Of a DNA stretch of 64,000 nucleotides, positions 1 through 7,307 are shown one piece after another; position 1 is the first letter of the stretch, and every line of letters starts with the position of its first letter. The stretch spans positions 1 to 64,000 of the forward strand of contig NZ_QOIL01000016.1 in assembly GCF_003323745.1 (NCBI RefSeq). Direction: 5' to 3'. The notes under the pieces were generated by a model that did no database searches, was not told where the DNA came from, and saw nothing but the letters and a program-made list of their open reading frames with translations. The DNA is from Sphaerisporangium album. Lineage in GTDB: Bacteria; Actinomycetota; Actinomycetes; Streptosporangiales; Streptosporangiaceae. Both the position numbers and the translations under genes were made by a program.

Positions 1-30
1 CATGCCGACGAACAACGACACCTCGCCGAT

Positions 31-65
31 GAACACCCCGCCGGACCACCCACGGCGGGGTGTTC
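31..65 (-). terminator. Hairpin at the left end of the leftward operon
   Basis: A perfect 12-bp inverted repeat (GAACACCCCGCC at 31-42, its complement at 54-65) with an 11-nt loop lies just past the stop of the last leftward gene at 88. There is no clear U-tract, so efficient intrinsic termination is inferred from position and stem strength only. Confidence 0.5.
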
Positions 66-87
66 TCATCCCAGATCATCGGCATCC

Positions 88-240
88 TCAGCGCCTACCT
101 CGTCGGCAATTTCGGCGCCGGGCAACAGACATGTCCGTGACGAAGGAGTCGGCGAGGGTAACCAGTACGGCGTAGACCGTGCGAGAGGCCGGGGTTGCGC
201 CGTCGCTGCGGGTCATACGGACGAAGGTGACGGTGGTCAT
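88..240 (-). CDS. Small hypothetical protein, 50 aa
   Basis: Starts MTTVTFVRMTRSDG and ends in an Arg-rich tail. The ATG at 238-240 overlaps the upstream stop in an ATGA junction, so translation is probably coupled to the preceding gene. A longer reading start upstream exists but would run through the neighbour in another frame. No family is recognised. It is the last gene of the leftward chain before the hairpin at 31-65. Confidence 0.5.
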   Translation of the reverse strand: MTTVTFVRMTRSDGATPASRTVYAVLVTLADSFVTDMSVARRRNCRRGRR

Positions 241-863
241 CGGGTGCCGCCGTGGACGACGCGGCCGTCGCGGATGAGGGTGAGCTGCGCGGGCCCGGCC
301 TCGAACCACGGCTCGGCCAGCGGGTCACCGGCCACCCCGGGCGAGTACCAGCCGACGTCGTCGGTGTCCTTGGCGGTGTGCGACATCAGCGCGAGCACCA
401 GGCCGCCGTGCTCCTCGGAGTTCTCGACCCGGTAGGTCTCGCCGAACTCGGGCAGCGCGCCGTTGGTCTCGTAGTGGACGTGGAGGACGTCGCCGTCACG
501 GGCGGGATACCAGGGCTGGGACTCCAGGGCGCGCTGGCCATCCTTGAGCCCGTCGATCTCGCCGATGAGGTGCGAGTCAGCCTGATCACCCGAAGCCTCC
601 ACGGCCTCGCGGATCGCCTTGGGGATGATCCACTCCCCGGTGTCGGACTTCTCGCAGACCTCGTGGGCGTGCAGCGACACGAGGATGTGGAGGCCGTCGA
701 TGCGGCCGATGATGTCCACGAAGGTCGTCAGCTCCGTATGGCCGTCGATCGGGTTCAGCTCCACGGTGGGCGGCTCGCTCATCGCCCCGATGTAGAGCAG
801 GGCCTGGCCGATCGGCGAGGTGTCGTCGTCGATGACGGTGGACCAGGGGGCGTCGGCGTCCAT
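237..863 (-). CDS. Hypothetical acidic protein, 208 aa from ATG; coding signal extends upstream
   Basis: From the ATG at 861-863 the protein has 208 residues, acidic, with no signal peptide, membrane segment or domain I recognise; the C-terminal third is Trp/Tyr/Pro-rich. The same frame stays open upstream to about 980 and encodes a plausible amphipathic helix (TAYVSGLRKLANLLE) typical of the N-terminus of many actinophage early proteins, but no ATG, GTG or TTG lies there. The first sensible codon is an ATC at 978-980. The real start may therefore be non-standard or mutated. Neighbours are other small element genes of unknown role. Confidence 0.65.
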   Translation of the reverse strand: MDADAPWSTVIDDDTSPIGQALLYIGAMSEPPTVELNPIDGHTELTTFVDIIGRIDGLHILVSLHAHEVCEKSDTGEWIIPKAIREAVEASGDQADSHLIGEIDGLKDGQRALESQPWYPARDGDVLHVHYETNGALPEFGETYRVENSEEHGGLVLALMSHTAKDTDDVGWYSPGVAGDPLAEPWFEAGPAQLTLIRDGRVVHGGTR

Positions 864-1046
864 GCCGTCGGGCAGTCCGAGGCTCGGGCTGAGCTCCAGC
901 AGGTTGGCCAGCTTGCGCAGGCCGGAGACGTAGGCGGTGCGCCCGAGGGTGGTGCCCTTACAGGGCTTCTCGGTGTCGATGGGAGGTCTCGCTTTCAGGT
1001 GAAGGAAGAGGGGCGGCCCGGACGAGAGAAAGGCCAGGGCGCATCG

Positions 1047-1445
1047 TCAGGCGCCGCCGGGGTCAGGGATCGCCTGGTCGAGGGGAATGCCAGCGTCGGC
1101 GTGCCGCTGGTACTCGGCGAGTGCGCGCCAGATACCTTGCCGCTGGTGGCCGTTCGAGAGGTGTCTCTTGGTCAGCCACGCCTCGACGGCGTCGCCGCGG
1201 CGCGGGATGTACGGCTCGTTGGCACGCAGGGAGCGGACGATGGCGATGGCCTCGTCGACGGAGTCCGGCGCCTGGTCGGCGAGGAAGTGCAGCGCGCCGT
1301 CCAGCTCGCGCGGGGTCATCGTGGCGAAGAACGCGCTGCGCTCGCCGCTGGTCAGCGCGCGGAGGTCGATCTCGACCGTGTGGGTGCGAGGCCGGTCCTG
1401 CGGCTGGCCGAGGCCGAGCGTGGCGGGGTCGATCTGGTCGTTCAT
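1047..1445 (-). CDS. Hypothetical protein, 132 aa
   Basis: Start ATG at 1443-1445 is chosen because AGAGG sits six bases upstream; the frame remains open further upstream but there it reads as a low-complexity Arg/Pro shadow of the next gene. The product is soluble, with two helical halves (one around ALTSGERSAFF, one around RGDAVEAWLTKRHL). No known domain. It lies between two other unknown genes in the leftward chain, with a gap of about 50 bases on each side. Confidence 0.7.
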   Translation of the reverse strand: MNDQIDPATLGLGQPQDRPRTHTVEIDLRALTSGERSAFFATMTPRELDGALHFLADQAPDSVDEAIAIVRSLRANEPYIPRRGDAVEAWLTKRHLSNGHQRQGIWRALAEYQRHADAGIPLDQAIPDPGGA

Positions 1446-1498
1446 GGTCAACCTCTGAGGGGAGAGGGGCGGCCCGCGCGGGGCGGGCCGCCAGGGCT

Positions 1499-2104
1499 TC
1501 AGTGACGTGGGAGCTTGATGGTGAAGGGCTGGTCGAGGCGGTAGCCGTGGACCTGGCGGGCGACGTCGAGGGCGGCGACGCGCATGGCCTGGATGAACGG
1601 CCCGCCGTGCGTACCCACCGCGTCGGCTGCGCTGGCGTAGTGATGGAAGTGGGTGCGGTTGTTCGGGCGCTCTTTGCGCGCGGTCCACAGCCGGTCGTGG
1701 ATGTCGACCAGACAGACCTGGACGAACTCCATTGAGTCGGGTCGCTTGTCCAGCCTCTGAGCGCGGAGGTCGGCGTCCAGGCGCTCCCGCTCCTCGGCAG
1801 GGAGGTCCGCCGGAGATACCACCGCGTAGCCCTCGAAGGTCAGGGTGAAGCCGTAGAGGGTGTGCTCGCTCGCGGCGAGCTGGGCGGCGATCTCCTTACC
1901 GGCGGCCTTGATCATGTAGCCGGGGTAGAGCTCGGGTGGGACGTCGGGGGCGATGGCGTGGAGGGTGGTGGTCTCGATCCGGGTGCCGTCCCAGGTCAGG
2001 GTGCGGAACTCGTGGAGGCTGTCCCAGCCGTCGTGGAGGGCGAGCAGCCCGGACGCGTAGTCGGCGAATACCATCTCGGGCGGGGCTACGAGCTGGTTGT
2101 CCAT
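1499..2104 (-). CDS. Hypothetical protein, 201 aa
   Basis: Start ATG at 2102-2104 has a good GGAAGGA ribosome site. The sequence is a balanced globular mix without signal peptide or membrane spans; the middle (SEHTLYGFTLTFEGYAVV) looks like beta strands, followed by a charged helix. Histidine-rich stretch HFHHYASAADAV near residue 165. No family recognised. Downstream of a possible 19-codon ORF and a DUF5706-like membrane protein. Confidence 0.7.
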   Translation of the reverse strand: MDNQLVAPPEMVFADYASGLLALHDGWDSLHEFRTLTWDGTRIETTTLHAIAPDVPPELYPGYMIKAAGKEIAAQLAASEHTLYGFTLTFEGYAVVSPADLPAEERERLDADLRAQRLDKRPDSMEFVQVCLVDIHDRLWTARKERPNNRTHFHHYASAADAVGTHGGPFIQAMRVAALDVARQVHGYRLDQPFTIKLPRH

Positions 2105-2133
2105 GCGGTGTCCTTCCGGTTCGTTGGCGGGGG

Positions 2134-2193
2134 TCACGAGCTGGTGCTCGGGGAAGGTGAGGCGACCTCACGGTCGGCGCGCGGGCCGTTCAT
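2134..2193 (-). CDS. Possible 19-residue peptide ORF
   Basis: MNGPRADREVASPSPSTSS, beginning in a TGATG overlap with the stop of the upstream membrane-protein gene and preceded by a strong GGAGGCG site. The ribosome site is the main argument; it may simply be a re-initiation step feeding the gene at 2104. No function can be inferred from so short a peptide. Confidence 0.35.
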   Translation of the reverse strand: MNGPRADREVASPSPSTSS

Positions 2194-2651
2194 CACGCGC
2201 CTCCGATGAGGAGCAGGCCTGGCAGGGCGGCCGCGAAGCCGAGCGAGGCGAGCAGCAGATGGACGCTGTGCTGGATGGTCCGGTACTTGCGGCGGACCAG
2301 CCGGGACAGCAGGACCAGTTCGGCCGCGCTGTCCTGCCGGTGGTCGGATCCCGTCCGCGCGGCGAGTTCGGCCGGGTCGGCGTCGGCGTAGCCCATCCAC
2401 CCGGGATGGGGACCGACGCGGCTCAGGGAGGGCCGGATGGCGACGGCGAGCAAGGCGACGCAGGCGATCATGCAGGCCACACACAGCCAAACCACCACCC
2501 GGGCGGCGAGAGGCAGCTGCCGGCCGGTGAGGGCCGCGGCAGCGACGGCCACACCGGCGAGGGTCAGAGTGGTGCCGAGCAGCGTGCCTGCCTTGGCGTC
2601 GGTGCGGGCAAGCTCCGCGCGAACGCCGGCGAGCTCAGCGAGGAGGTCCAT
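2193..2651 (-). CDS. DUF5706/Pycsar-effector-like membrane protein, 152 aa
   Basis: Order of features: an amphipathic N-terminal helix (about 1-20), two closely spaced membrane helices (about 24-78), a soluble loop with Trp/Asp (about 80-110), a basic KYRTIQHSV segment, and a C-terminal membrane helix (about 130-150). This layout, with the ARTDAKAGTLLG motif before the first helix and RxKYRxIxxxV before the last, resembles the DUF5706 family to which PycTM effectors of Pycsar anti-phage systems belong. No pyrimidine cyclase gene is visible nearby, so a Pycsar role is not shown. ATG at 2649-2651 has GGAG upstream. Family assignment is by eye. Confidence 0.6.
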   Translation of the reverse strand: MDLLAELAGVRAELARTDAKAGTLLGTTLTLAGVAVAAAALTGRQLPLAARVVVWLCVACMIACVALLAVAIRPSLSRVGPHPGWMGYADADPAELAARTGSDHRQDSAAELVLLSRLVRRKYRTIQHSVHLLLASLGFAAALPGLLLIGGA

Positions 2652-2723
2652 TGGGCTCCGTTCGGGTGGGCGGGGCGCGAGGGCCAGGGGGCGGCCCGCT
2701 CACGCGGGCCGCCGCGGGTGAGG

Positions 2724-3110
2724 TCAGTTGGCGGTGCTCGTCGAGGCGACGCGGAGGGTGTCGGTCAGCACGGCGATGACGCCGCGCCCGTCGCTGAGCA
2801 CCGTGCTGCGCTCGTTGCCGGACCAGGGGGTGCGGTCGACGAGGACGCGGGTCGTGCGCGGGTGCGTGCTGGCAGTCGTGGCCTCGACCAGGTCTCCCGG
2901 GTGGATGTCGGTGATCTGCACCGGGGCGGTCAGGGCGAGACTCAGGGCGCGCTTCTCGAGCTCGGCGCGGTAGGCGCGGTCCCACTGGTCCTCGTTGCCG
3001 GTGGCGGCGAACCGCTCGGCGGCCGCGGTGGTGGCGCGCAGCTCGTCGGGAGTGAGGGTGTCGAGGGCGGCGATGTCGGCGGCGAGCTCGGCGGCGAAGT
3101 CGAAGAGCAT
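2724..3110 (-). CDS. Hypothetical protein, 128 aa
   Basis: ATG at 3108-3110 with AGGAGA six bases upstream. The N-terminal half is helical and charged (FAAELAADIAALDTLTPDEL); the second half reads as a small beta-rich domain (GDLVEATTASTHPRTTRVLVD) that might be an SH3-like fold. No recognised family. Member of the short leftward transcript controlled from the operator region at 3404-3468. Confidence 0.65.
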   Translation of the reverse strand: MLFDFAAELAADIAALDTLTPDELRATTAAAERFAATGNEDQWDRAYRAELEKRALSLALTAPVQITDIHPGDLVEATTASTHPRTTRVLVDRTPWSGNERSTVLSDGRGVIAVLTDTLRVASTSTAN

Positions 3111-3191
3111 CGGGTCTCCTGGGTTGCGGGGCTGTGTGGGCGAAGGGCGGGGGCGGGTTGGCGGGCCCGGGTTGCGGGCCCGCCGGGTGGG

Positions 3192-3383
3192 TCAGGCGCG
3201 GCGCCAGTCGCCGCCGATCTGGTTGTTCTTCCAGGCCTCGTACTCGGCGTCGCCGCAGCGCTGGCGGTTGTCGGGGGTCATGGCGTCCCATTCCTCGGTG
3301 GGGATGCCGGTGTCGATGACCTCGGTGAGGACCGCGCCCTTGGCGCCGAGGGTGATGCTGACCTCGAGGTGGGTGGTGCTCAT
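3192..3383 (-). CDS. Hypothetical protein, 63 aa, first gene after an operator region
   Basis: ATG at 3381-3383 is preceded by AAGGGCGG; the frame is open further upstream but the extra residues lie in the promoter. Acidic, Trp-containing (TEEWDAMTPDNRQRCGDAEYEAW), no membrane or signal segment. It is the first gene downstream of two TTTGTCC operator-like sites, so it is likely to be tightly controlled and may be the regulator or the target. Function unknown. Confidence 0.65.
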   Translation of the reverse strand: MSTTHLEVSITLGAKGAVLTEVIDTGIPTEEWDAMTPDNRQRCGDAEYEAWKNNQIGGDWRRA

Positions 3384-3403
3384 GGTGGTTCCGCCCTTCA
3401 AAA

Positions 3404-3468
3404 CTTTGTCCTTATGTGCAGACAATGTTAGCGAGGCCACTCTAACTTTGTCCAGACATCAGGACAAA
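3404..3468. promoter_or_regulatory. Paired TTTGTCC operator-like sites
   Basis: Seen directly: a perfect inverted repeat TTTGTCC (3447-3453) / GGACAAA (3462-3468) with an 8-nt spacer, and a second copy ACTTTGTCC at 3404-3411 followed by GACAA at 3421-3425. The two ACTTTGTCC direct repeats are 42 bp apart, four helical turns. The right site overlaps the last codons and stop of the methyltransferase gene. The region is comparatively AT-rich and sits upstream of the leftward gene at 3383, so it probably holds that gene's promoter and a cooperative dimer-binding operator. The binding protein is unknown. Confidence 0.6.
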
Positions 3469-4730
3469 AATCCGGCGAAATCCACCGCCTCCCCACTCGC
3501 CTCCAACACCGGCACAACCCCCGTCAGGTCCTGCCACCTGCGACAGATCACGTCCACATAGCGCGGATCCAGTTCGACCACGTGCGCCGCACGCCCCGTC
3601 AGATGCGCCGCGACCAACGTCGAACCCGACCCCCCGAACGGCTCGAACACCCGCCCACCCGGTCGGCACGAGTTCTGCAGGCACCGCACGATCAGCCCGG
3701 TCGGCTTCATCGTCGGGTGATCCGCGTTGCGCTGCGGCTTCGCCACCTCGAACACCGTGGTCTGCGCGTTATCGCCGTACCAGCCCTCACCGCCCCGGCC
3801 CAGCCGCCCCTTCCCGCCCGCGGTGAACCCGTACAAGATCGGCTCGTGCTGGTAGTGGTAATCCGCCCGGCCCAGCACCATCTGGTCCTTCGCCCAGATC
3901 AGGTTCTGCCGGACCTTCCACCCCGCCGCGAGCATCGCCGCCTCGAACACCCCGCGGAACACGTCCGGGTGCGCCACGTACACCGGCGACCCCGGCCGCA
4001 GCGCCGCACTCGCCCCCGCGAACGCACCCGCCAGCAGCGCCGGCAACCCCTGCGCACCGTCGTTGCGAATCGTCAGCGCGTCCTTGGTCTTCCCCACGTA
4101 CTCCACGCCGTACGGCGGGTCGGTCCACATGCAGTCCGCCAGCTGCCCGCCCATCACCGACTCGACGACCTCGAGCCGGGTGGAGTCCCCGCACACCAGA
4201 CGGTGCGGCCCCAGCAGCCACACATCGCCCTCCGCCGAGCGCGGCACCTCCGGCAGCGGCGGCGCGTCATCGGGGTCGGTGCGCTGCTCGGGGACGTACA
4301 GCGACGCGATCAGCCCGTCGAAGTACCCCTGGTCGTACCCGGTGCCCGACAGGTCCGGCTGGGCCTGCTTGAGCAGCTCGGCGAGCGCCGCCAGGTCGTA
4401 CCCGGCGACGTCGTTGGCCCGGTTGTCGATCAGCACGATCCGCCGGGCCTTGGACTCGTCGACGTCGACGTAGGTCACCGCGATGTGCGTCCACCCGAGG
4501 TCGCGGGCAGCGCCGACGGTGCCGTTGCCGGCCAGGATCTCGCCGGTGCGCCGGTTGACGACCACGGGCCTGTATTGGCCGTTGCGCTCGAGGCTGTCGC
4601 GGAGCATGTCGTCGTCGTGGGTGCGGGCGTTGCCGGGGAAGTGCCGCAGCTGGTCCAGCGGGACGAGCAGATGGTGCAGGGTCTCGGGCACGTTGTGCCG
4701 TGTCACGTCTCGTCGTGTGTCCTGGGTCAT
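3459..4730 (-). CDS. ParB-like nuclease domain fused to DNA N6/N4 methyltransferase, 423 aa
   Basis: Residues about 20-115 are a ParB-N-like domain (PLDQLRHFPGNARTHDD, then RTGEILAGNGTVGAARDLGW). Residues about 190-410 are a DNA methylase domain with catalytic DPPYGVEY and, later, the AdoMet-binding FEPFGGSGSTLVAA; DPPY before the glycine loop marks the beta-type motif order. HPTMKP precedes the AdoMet loop, as is usual. Such ParB-methyltransferase fusions are common in phages and are thought to protect element DNA; no partner endonuclease is seen here. ATG at 4728-4730 has GGAGGA upstream and overlaps a 30-codon ORF. Target sequence unknown. Confidence 0.9.
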   Translation of the reverse strand: MTQDTRRDVTRHNVPETLHHLLVPLDQLRHFPGNARTHDDDMLRDSLERNGQYRPVVVNRRTGEILAGNGTVGAARDLGWTHIAVTYVDVDESKARRIVLIDNRANDVAGYDLAALAELLKQAQPDLSGTGYDQGYFDGLIASLYVPEQRTDPDDAPPLPEVPRSAEGDVWLLGPHRLVCGDSTRLEVVESVMGGQLADCMWTDPPYGVEYVGKTKDALTIRNDGAQGLPALLAGAFAGASAALRPGSPVYVAHPDVFRGVFEAAMLAAGWKVRQNLIWAKDQMVLGRADYHYQHEPILYGFTAGGKGRLGRGGEGWYGDNAQTTVFEVAKPQRNADHPTMKPTGLIVRCLQNSCRPGGRVFEPFGGSGSTLVAAHLTGRAAHVVELDPRYVDVICRRWQDLTGVVPVLEASGEAVDFAGFLS

Positions 4731-4819
4731 GGGGTCCTCCGAGGGGTGCTGAGCTGGGCGTAGGCCGCGTTGCGCGGGTGGGGGTGTGTCATGGCGGCGA
4801 GGTGGATGGCCGTGGTCAC
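4727..4819 (-). CDS. Small ORF, 30 aa, coupled on both sides
   Basis: GTG at 4817-4819 overlaps the stop of the upstream gene (GTGA) and its own stop overlaps the methyltransferase ATG (ATGA). It reads TTAIHLAAMTHPHPRN and onward, ending PRRTP where the codons double as the methyltransferase ribosome site. It may be a coupling peptide rather than a functional protein. Confidence 0.4.
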   Translation of the reverse strand: MTTAIHLAAMTHPHPRNAAYAQLSTPRRTP

Positions 4820-5286
4820 CGGGCGGCTCCGGCTGTGCCGATGTCCTCGGTGGGGAAGAGCGCGCCCTGGTCGTATCTCGGTATCTGCGGGCCGCTGGGC
4901 CGTACGCCGGTCCGCCACCATTCGGCGTGCGCGCGGGCGGCGGCGCGGGCCCGGTCGGCGGAGGCCTCGGCGGGCCGGCACCGGCCGCTGTGGACGCGGC
5001 CGTTGACCATGCGGCGGCCGGGGTGGGGGCAGCAGCTGCAGAGGGCGGCGCTGCTGCAGGGTGTGCCGTCGGGGTCGAGGCTGCCCCAGTACTCCGCCCA
5101 GGGGCGGCCGTCGTCGGTGGTGCCGGTGAGGATGGTGGCGCCGATGTAGCCCTCGACGACGCCGCGGAAGCCGGTGACGGCGTGGTCGTTGAGGTGGCCC
5201 CCGCGGTGGACGTGCTCGCCGGAGTAGCCGTGCATCTGGACGCGGTCGCCGGCCTTGTAGGGGCAGTGCCTGGGGATCTCACTCAC
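4816..5286 (-). CDS. Hypothetical Cys-containing protein with QGALF motif, 156 aa
   Basis: GTG at 5284-5286 overlaps the upstream gene by 8 bases. The N-terminal half has a small beta domain (YKAGDRVQMHGYSGEHVHRG, a likely SH3-like barrel); the middle carries CSSAALCSCCPHPG, a possible metal site; the C-terminal part is Ala/Arg helical and ends with QGALFPTED. QGALF matches the QxxLF form of beta-clamp-binding peptides, one of several such motifs in this element. No family recognised. Confidence 0.65.
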   Translation of the reverse strand: MSEIPRHCPYKAGDRVQMHGYSGEHVHRGGHLNDHAVTGFRGVVEGYIGATILTGTTDDGRPWAEYWGSLDPDGTPCSSAALCSCCPHPGRRMVNGRVHSGRCRPAEASADRARAAARAHAEWWRTGVRPSGPQIPRYDQGALFPTEDIGTAGAAR

Positions 5287-6640
5287 GGGCGGCCGCCGGG
5301 AGGAGTCGGAGGACGTGCAGGGCGTTGGGGGCGTCGTGGCCGCCGATCGTGGCGACCTCGAATCCGGCGGCGCGCAGCGTGTCGGCCCAGGGTCCGAGGG
5401 TCTGGCGTTGGGTGGGGGCCCAGGGGAGTTTGGTGAGGGTCTCGCCGCGGATGAGGGTGACCATGACGACGCCGGCGAGGTGTTCGAGGTGGTAGCCGTC
5501 GCCGGTTTCGGAGTCGGTGGCGGCGGTGTGGCCGGCGTCGGCGAGGGCGGTCTGGACGGCGGCTGCGAGGTGGCTGCGCTCGAGGGTGGCGCCTACAGGG
5601 GTGGGCGGGCGCTCGACTACGGGCGGGGTGGCCTGTGGTTCGCCCGTGTAGACCTTCGGGCGGTCGCCGCTCGGGGCCGTGGTCGCTTCCGCAGCCTCGG
5701 GGGTCACGCCTGCATCGGCGTTGCGGATGGCCTCGGCCCAGCGGCGGAGCTCGTCTTGCCGTGCGGGGGCAGGGAGCTTCGAGTCGGCGTCGTGAAGGTC
5801 GAGCCAATCGGCGAGGAGGTCGAGCGCGGCGGGGCTGGGAAGGAGGATCTTCGGGATGATTACGTAGCTGTTCTTGAGGTCTCGGATGACGTCGCTGGCG
5901 GTTTCTCTGGAGTAGGCCCGCCCGTGGTCGCCGCGCGGCGCTGTGATCGTTTCTGCGCCATCGAGGGATCCTGGGATACCGGCCTCGGGGCCTACGGGCG
6001 CCTGCGGGGCCTCTGGGGCGCGTGCGGGGGCATCGGAGCTTGATCGTCCCTTCCCGGGTGCGGTGATAATGAACGCCATGCCGCGGTAGGCCACCCTGGC
6101 GACGTTGCGGGGGTCGTCTTGGATGGCGCCGCCGATCGCCAGGGTGGGGAGTTTCTCGGCGAGGATCTCGGCGAGCCAGTCGTGGTTGTTGCCGTTGGAG
6201 TCCTCGATGGCGGCGGCGCGGGCGTGCAGGTCGGCGGCGATGGCGGCGCGCTCGCCGAGCTCACCACCGTCGGGGTCGTCGACCTCGGGGTCGAAGAGGT
6301 TCACGGTGCGGTGCACCAGGCGGTACCCCTCCGCGCGCAGTGCGTCGACGAGGACCCACCCGGCCCGCCGGCCGAACGCCTCGCCCGCGCCTGCGAGGTC
6401 GCCCAGCTTGACGTCGCGCAGCGCTGCGGCGAGAACGTCGCCGGGGTCGGGCACCCCGGGGCACTGGTCGCGGTGGTGGCCGTGGGCGGTGGGCTGGGGC
6501 GGGTGGTTACGGCCGTGCTGGATGCAGTCGGGTTCGGCGTGCGCGGGGTCGACCAGGCCGCACGCCTCCTGGGGGCAGGGGCAGAGGTTCTCGGTGCGGT
6601 GGCCGACGGAGTCGACACTGCCGTGGTGGCGGGGGATCAC
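5279..6640 (-). CDS. Large hypothetical protein with Cys-rich N-terminus, 453 aa
   Basis: GTG at 6638-6640 has AAGGA upstream and forms a GTGA overlap with the previous gene; the longer reading upstream is a shadow of that gene. The N-terminus has CPCPQEACGLVDPAH plus a further CIQHG, a likely zinc site. Two internal copies of a TAPxGDxxxxYxxE linker (around 275 and 355) separate three helical or alpha-beta modules, and the C-terminus (LPWAPTQRQTLGPWADTLRAAG) resembles a small DNA- or nucleotide-binding module. It is probably a mosaic early-phage protein. No enzymatic motif is visible. Confidence 0.7.
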   Translation of the reverse strand: MIPRHHGSVDSVGHRTENLCPCPQEACGLVDPAHAEPDCIQHGRNHPPQPTAHGHHRDQCPGVPDPGDVLAAALRDVKLGDLAGAGEAFGRRAGWVLVDALRAEGYRLVHRTVNLFDPEVDDPDGGELGERAAIAADLHARAAAIEDSNGNNHDWLAEILAEKLPTLAIGGAIQDDPRNVARVAYRGMAFIITAPGKGRSSSDAPARAPEAPQAPVGPEAGIPGSLDGAETITAPRGDHGRAYSRETASDVIRDLKNSYVIIPKILLPSPAALDLLADWLDLHDADSKLPAPARQDELRRWAEAIRNADAGVTPEAAEATTAPSGDRPKVYTGEPQATPPVVERPPTPVGATLERSHLAAAVQTALADAGHTAATDSETGDGYHLEHLAGVVMVTLIRGETLTKLPWAPTQRQTLGPWADTLRAAGFEVATIGGHDAPNALHVLRLLPAAARE

Positions 6641-6984
6641 GGGCGGTCCTTCGCGGTGGTGGGGAGGATCTCGGCGCGCACCTGCGACTTCCAGCTCTCG
6701 AGGTCGAGCTGGTCGAGTTCGGCGAGCTGCCGGCAGAGGATGGCGGCCCAGGTGGTGACGCGGTCGCGCTGGGAGTCGGGCACTGGCGCCTCGGCCGGGT
6801 TCTGGCTGCCGGGCATGCCCGCGAGGTGGCCGTCCAGGGCACGCAGCGCCTCGGTCATAGAGCCGCGGAGACGCTCGAGATGGAGGCAGCAGCGCTGCAT
6901 GGTGTACCAGGGCATGGCGCGCGTGATGTGTCCGGCGGTGCTCTCGTCCGGCTGGCGGTGTTCGGGGCGAGGACGGTCGGCCAT
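6637..6984 (-). CDS. Hypothetical helical protein, 115 aa
   Basis: ATG at 6982-6984 in a TGATG overlap with the upstream stop. Mostly helical: AMPWYTMQRCCLHLERLRGSM then a Pro/Ala linker and a C-terminal RVTTWAAILCRQLAELDQLD helix. Possible coiled-coil or helical-bundle protein; no catalytic motif. Part of the chain leading into the initiator-like gene region. Confidence 0.65.
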   Translation of the reverse strand: MADRPRPEHRQPDESTAGHITRAMPWYTMQRCCLHLERLRGSMTEALRALDGHLAGMPGSQNPAEAPVPDSQRDRVTTWAAILCRQLAELDQLDLESWKSQVRAEILPTTAKDRP

Positions 6985-7307
6985 CACGAGGGCGCACCGC
7001 CTCGCCGGTCGATGGCCTCGGCCCACGCCACGGCGTCGACAGCGACGCGGATCAGCGCGGCGCGCAGCTTGGCCGGGTCGTCTTGCGCGAAGGCCTCGGC
7101 GGTGTCCGCGTGCAGAATGTCCAGCCAGGTGGCGCGCCCCTGGGTGAGCCGGCCGAGGCACTCGTGTTGGGCGTGCATGGCGACGTGGCGCGCGATGTCC
7201 GTGCGGCCCCAGAGGACCTCGGGGCCGGTGCCGTCGGCGTAGTCCTGCTGCCCGTCAAGGGCCTGCTGCCGGGCGCGGGCGGCGGTGACGTCGTCGATCA
7301 CGCTCAT
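6984..7307 (-). CDS. Conserved actinophage-type protein, 107 aa
   Basis: ATG at 7305-7307 in an ATGA overlap. The arrangement DYADGTGPEVLWGR, then ATWLDILHADTAEAFAQDDPAKLRAALIRVAVDAVAWAEAIDRR in pieces, matches a recurrent small actinophage/actinomycete protein pattern in which acidic helices are arranged as in all-alpha NTP pyrophosphohydrolases. I cannot confirm the E/D metal ligands of MazG-type enzymes, so the activity is left open. Confidence 0.65.
   Translation of the reverse strand: MSVIDDVTAARARQQALDGQQDYADGTGPEVLWGRTDIARHVAMHAQHECLGRLTQGRATWLDILHADTAEAFAQDDPAKLRAALIRVAVDAVAWAEAIDRRGGAPS

Noticed and set aside
252-4763. Long + strand open frames opposite the leftward early genes
   Set aside because: High GC content leaves few stops on the opposite strand. 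The products are Ala/Gly/Arg-rich, have no ribosome sites at starts, and overlap genes with coupled starts and real motifs on the minus strand.
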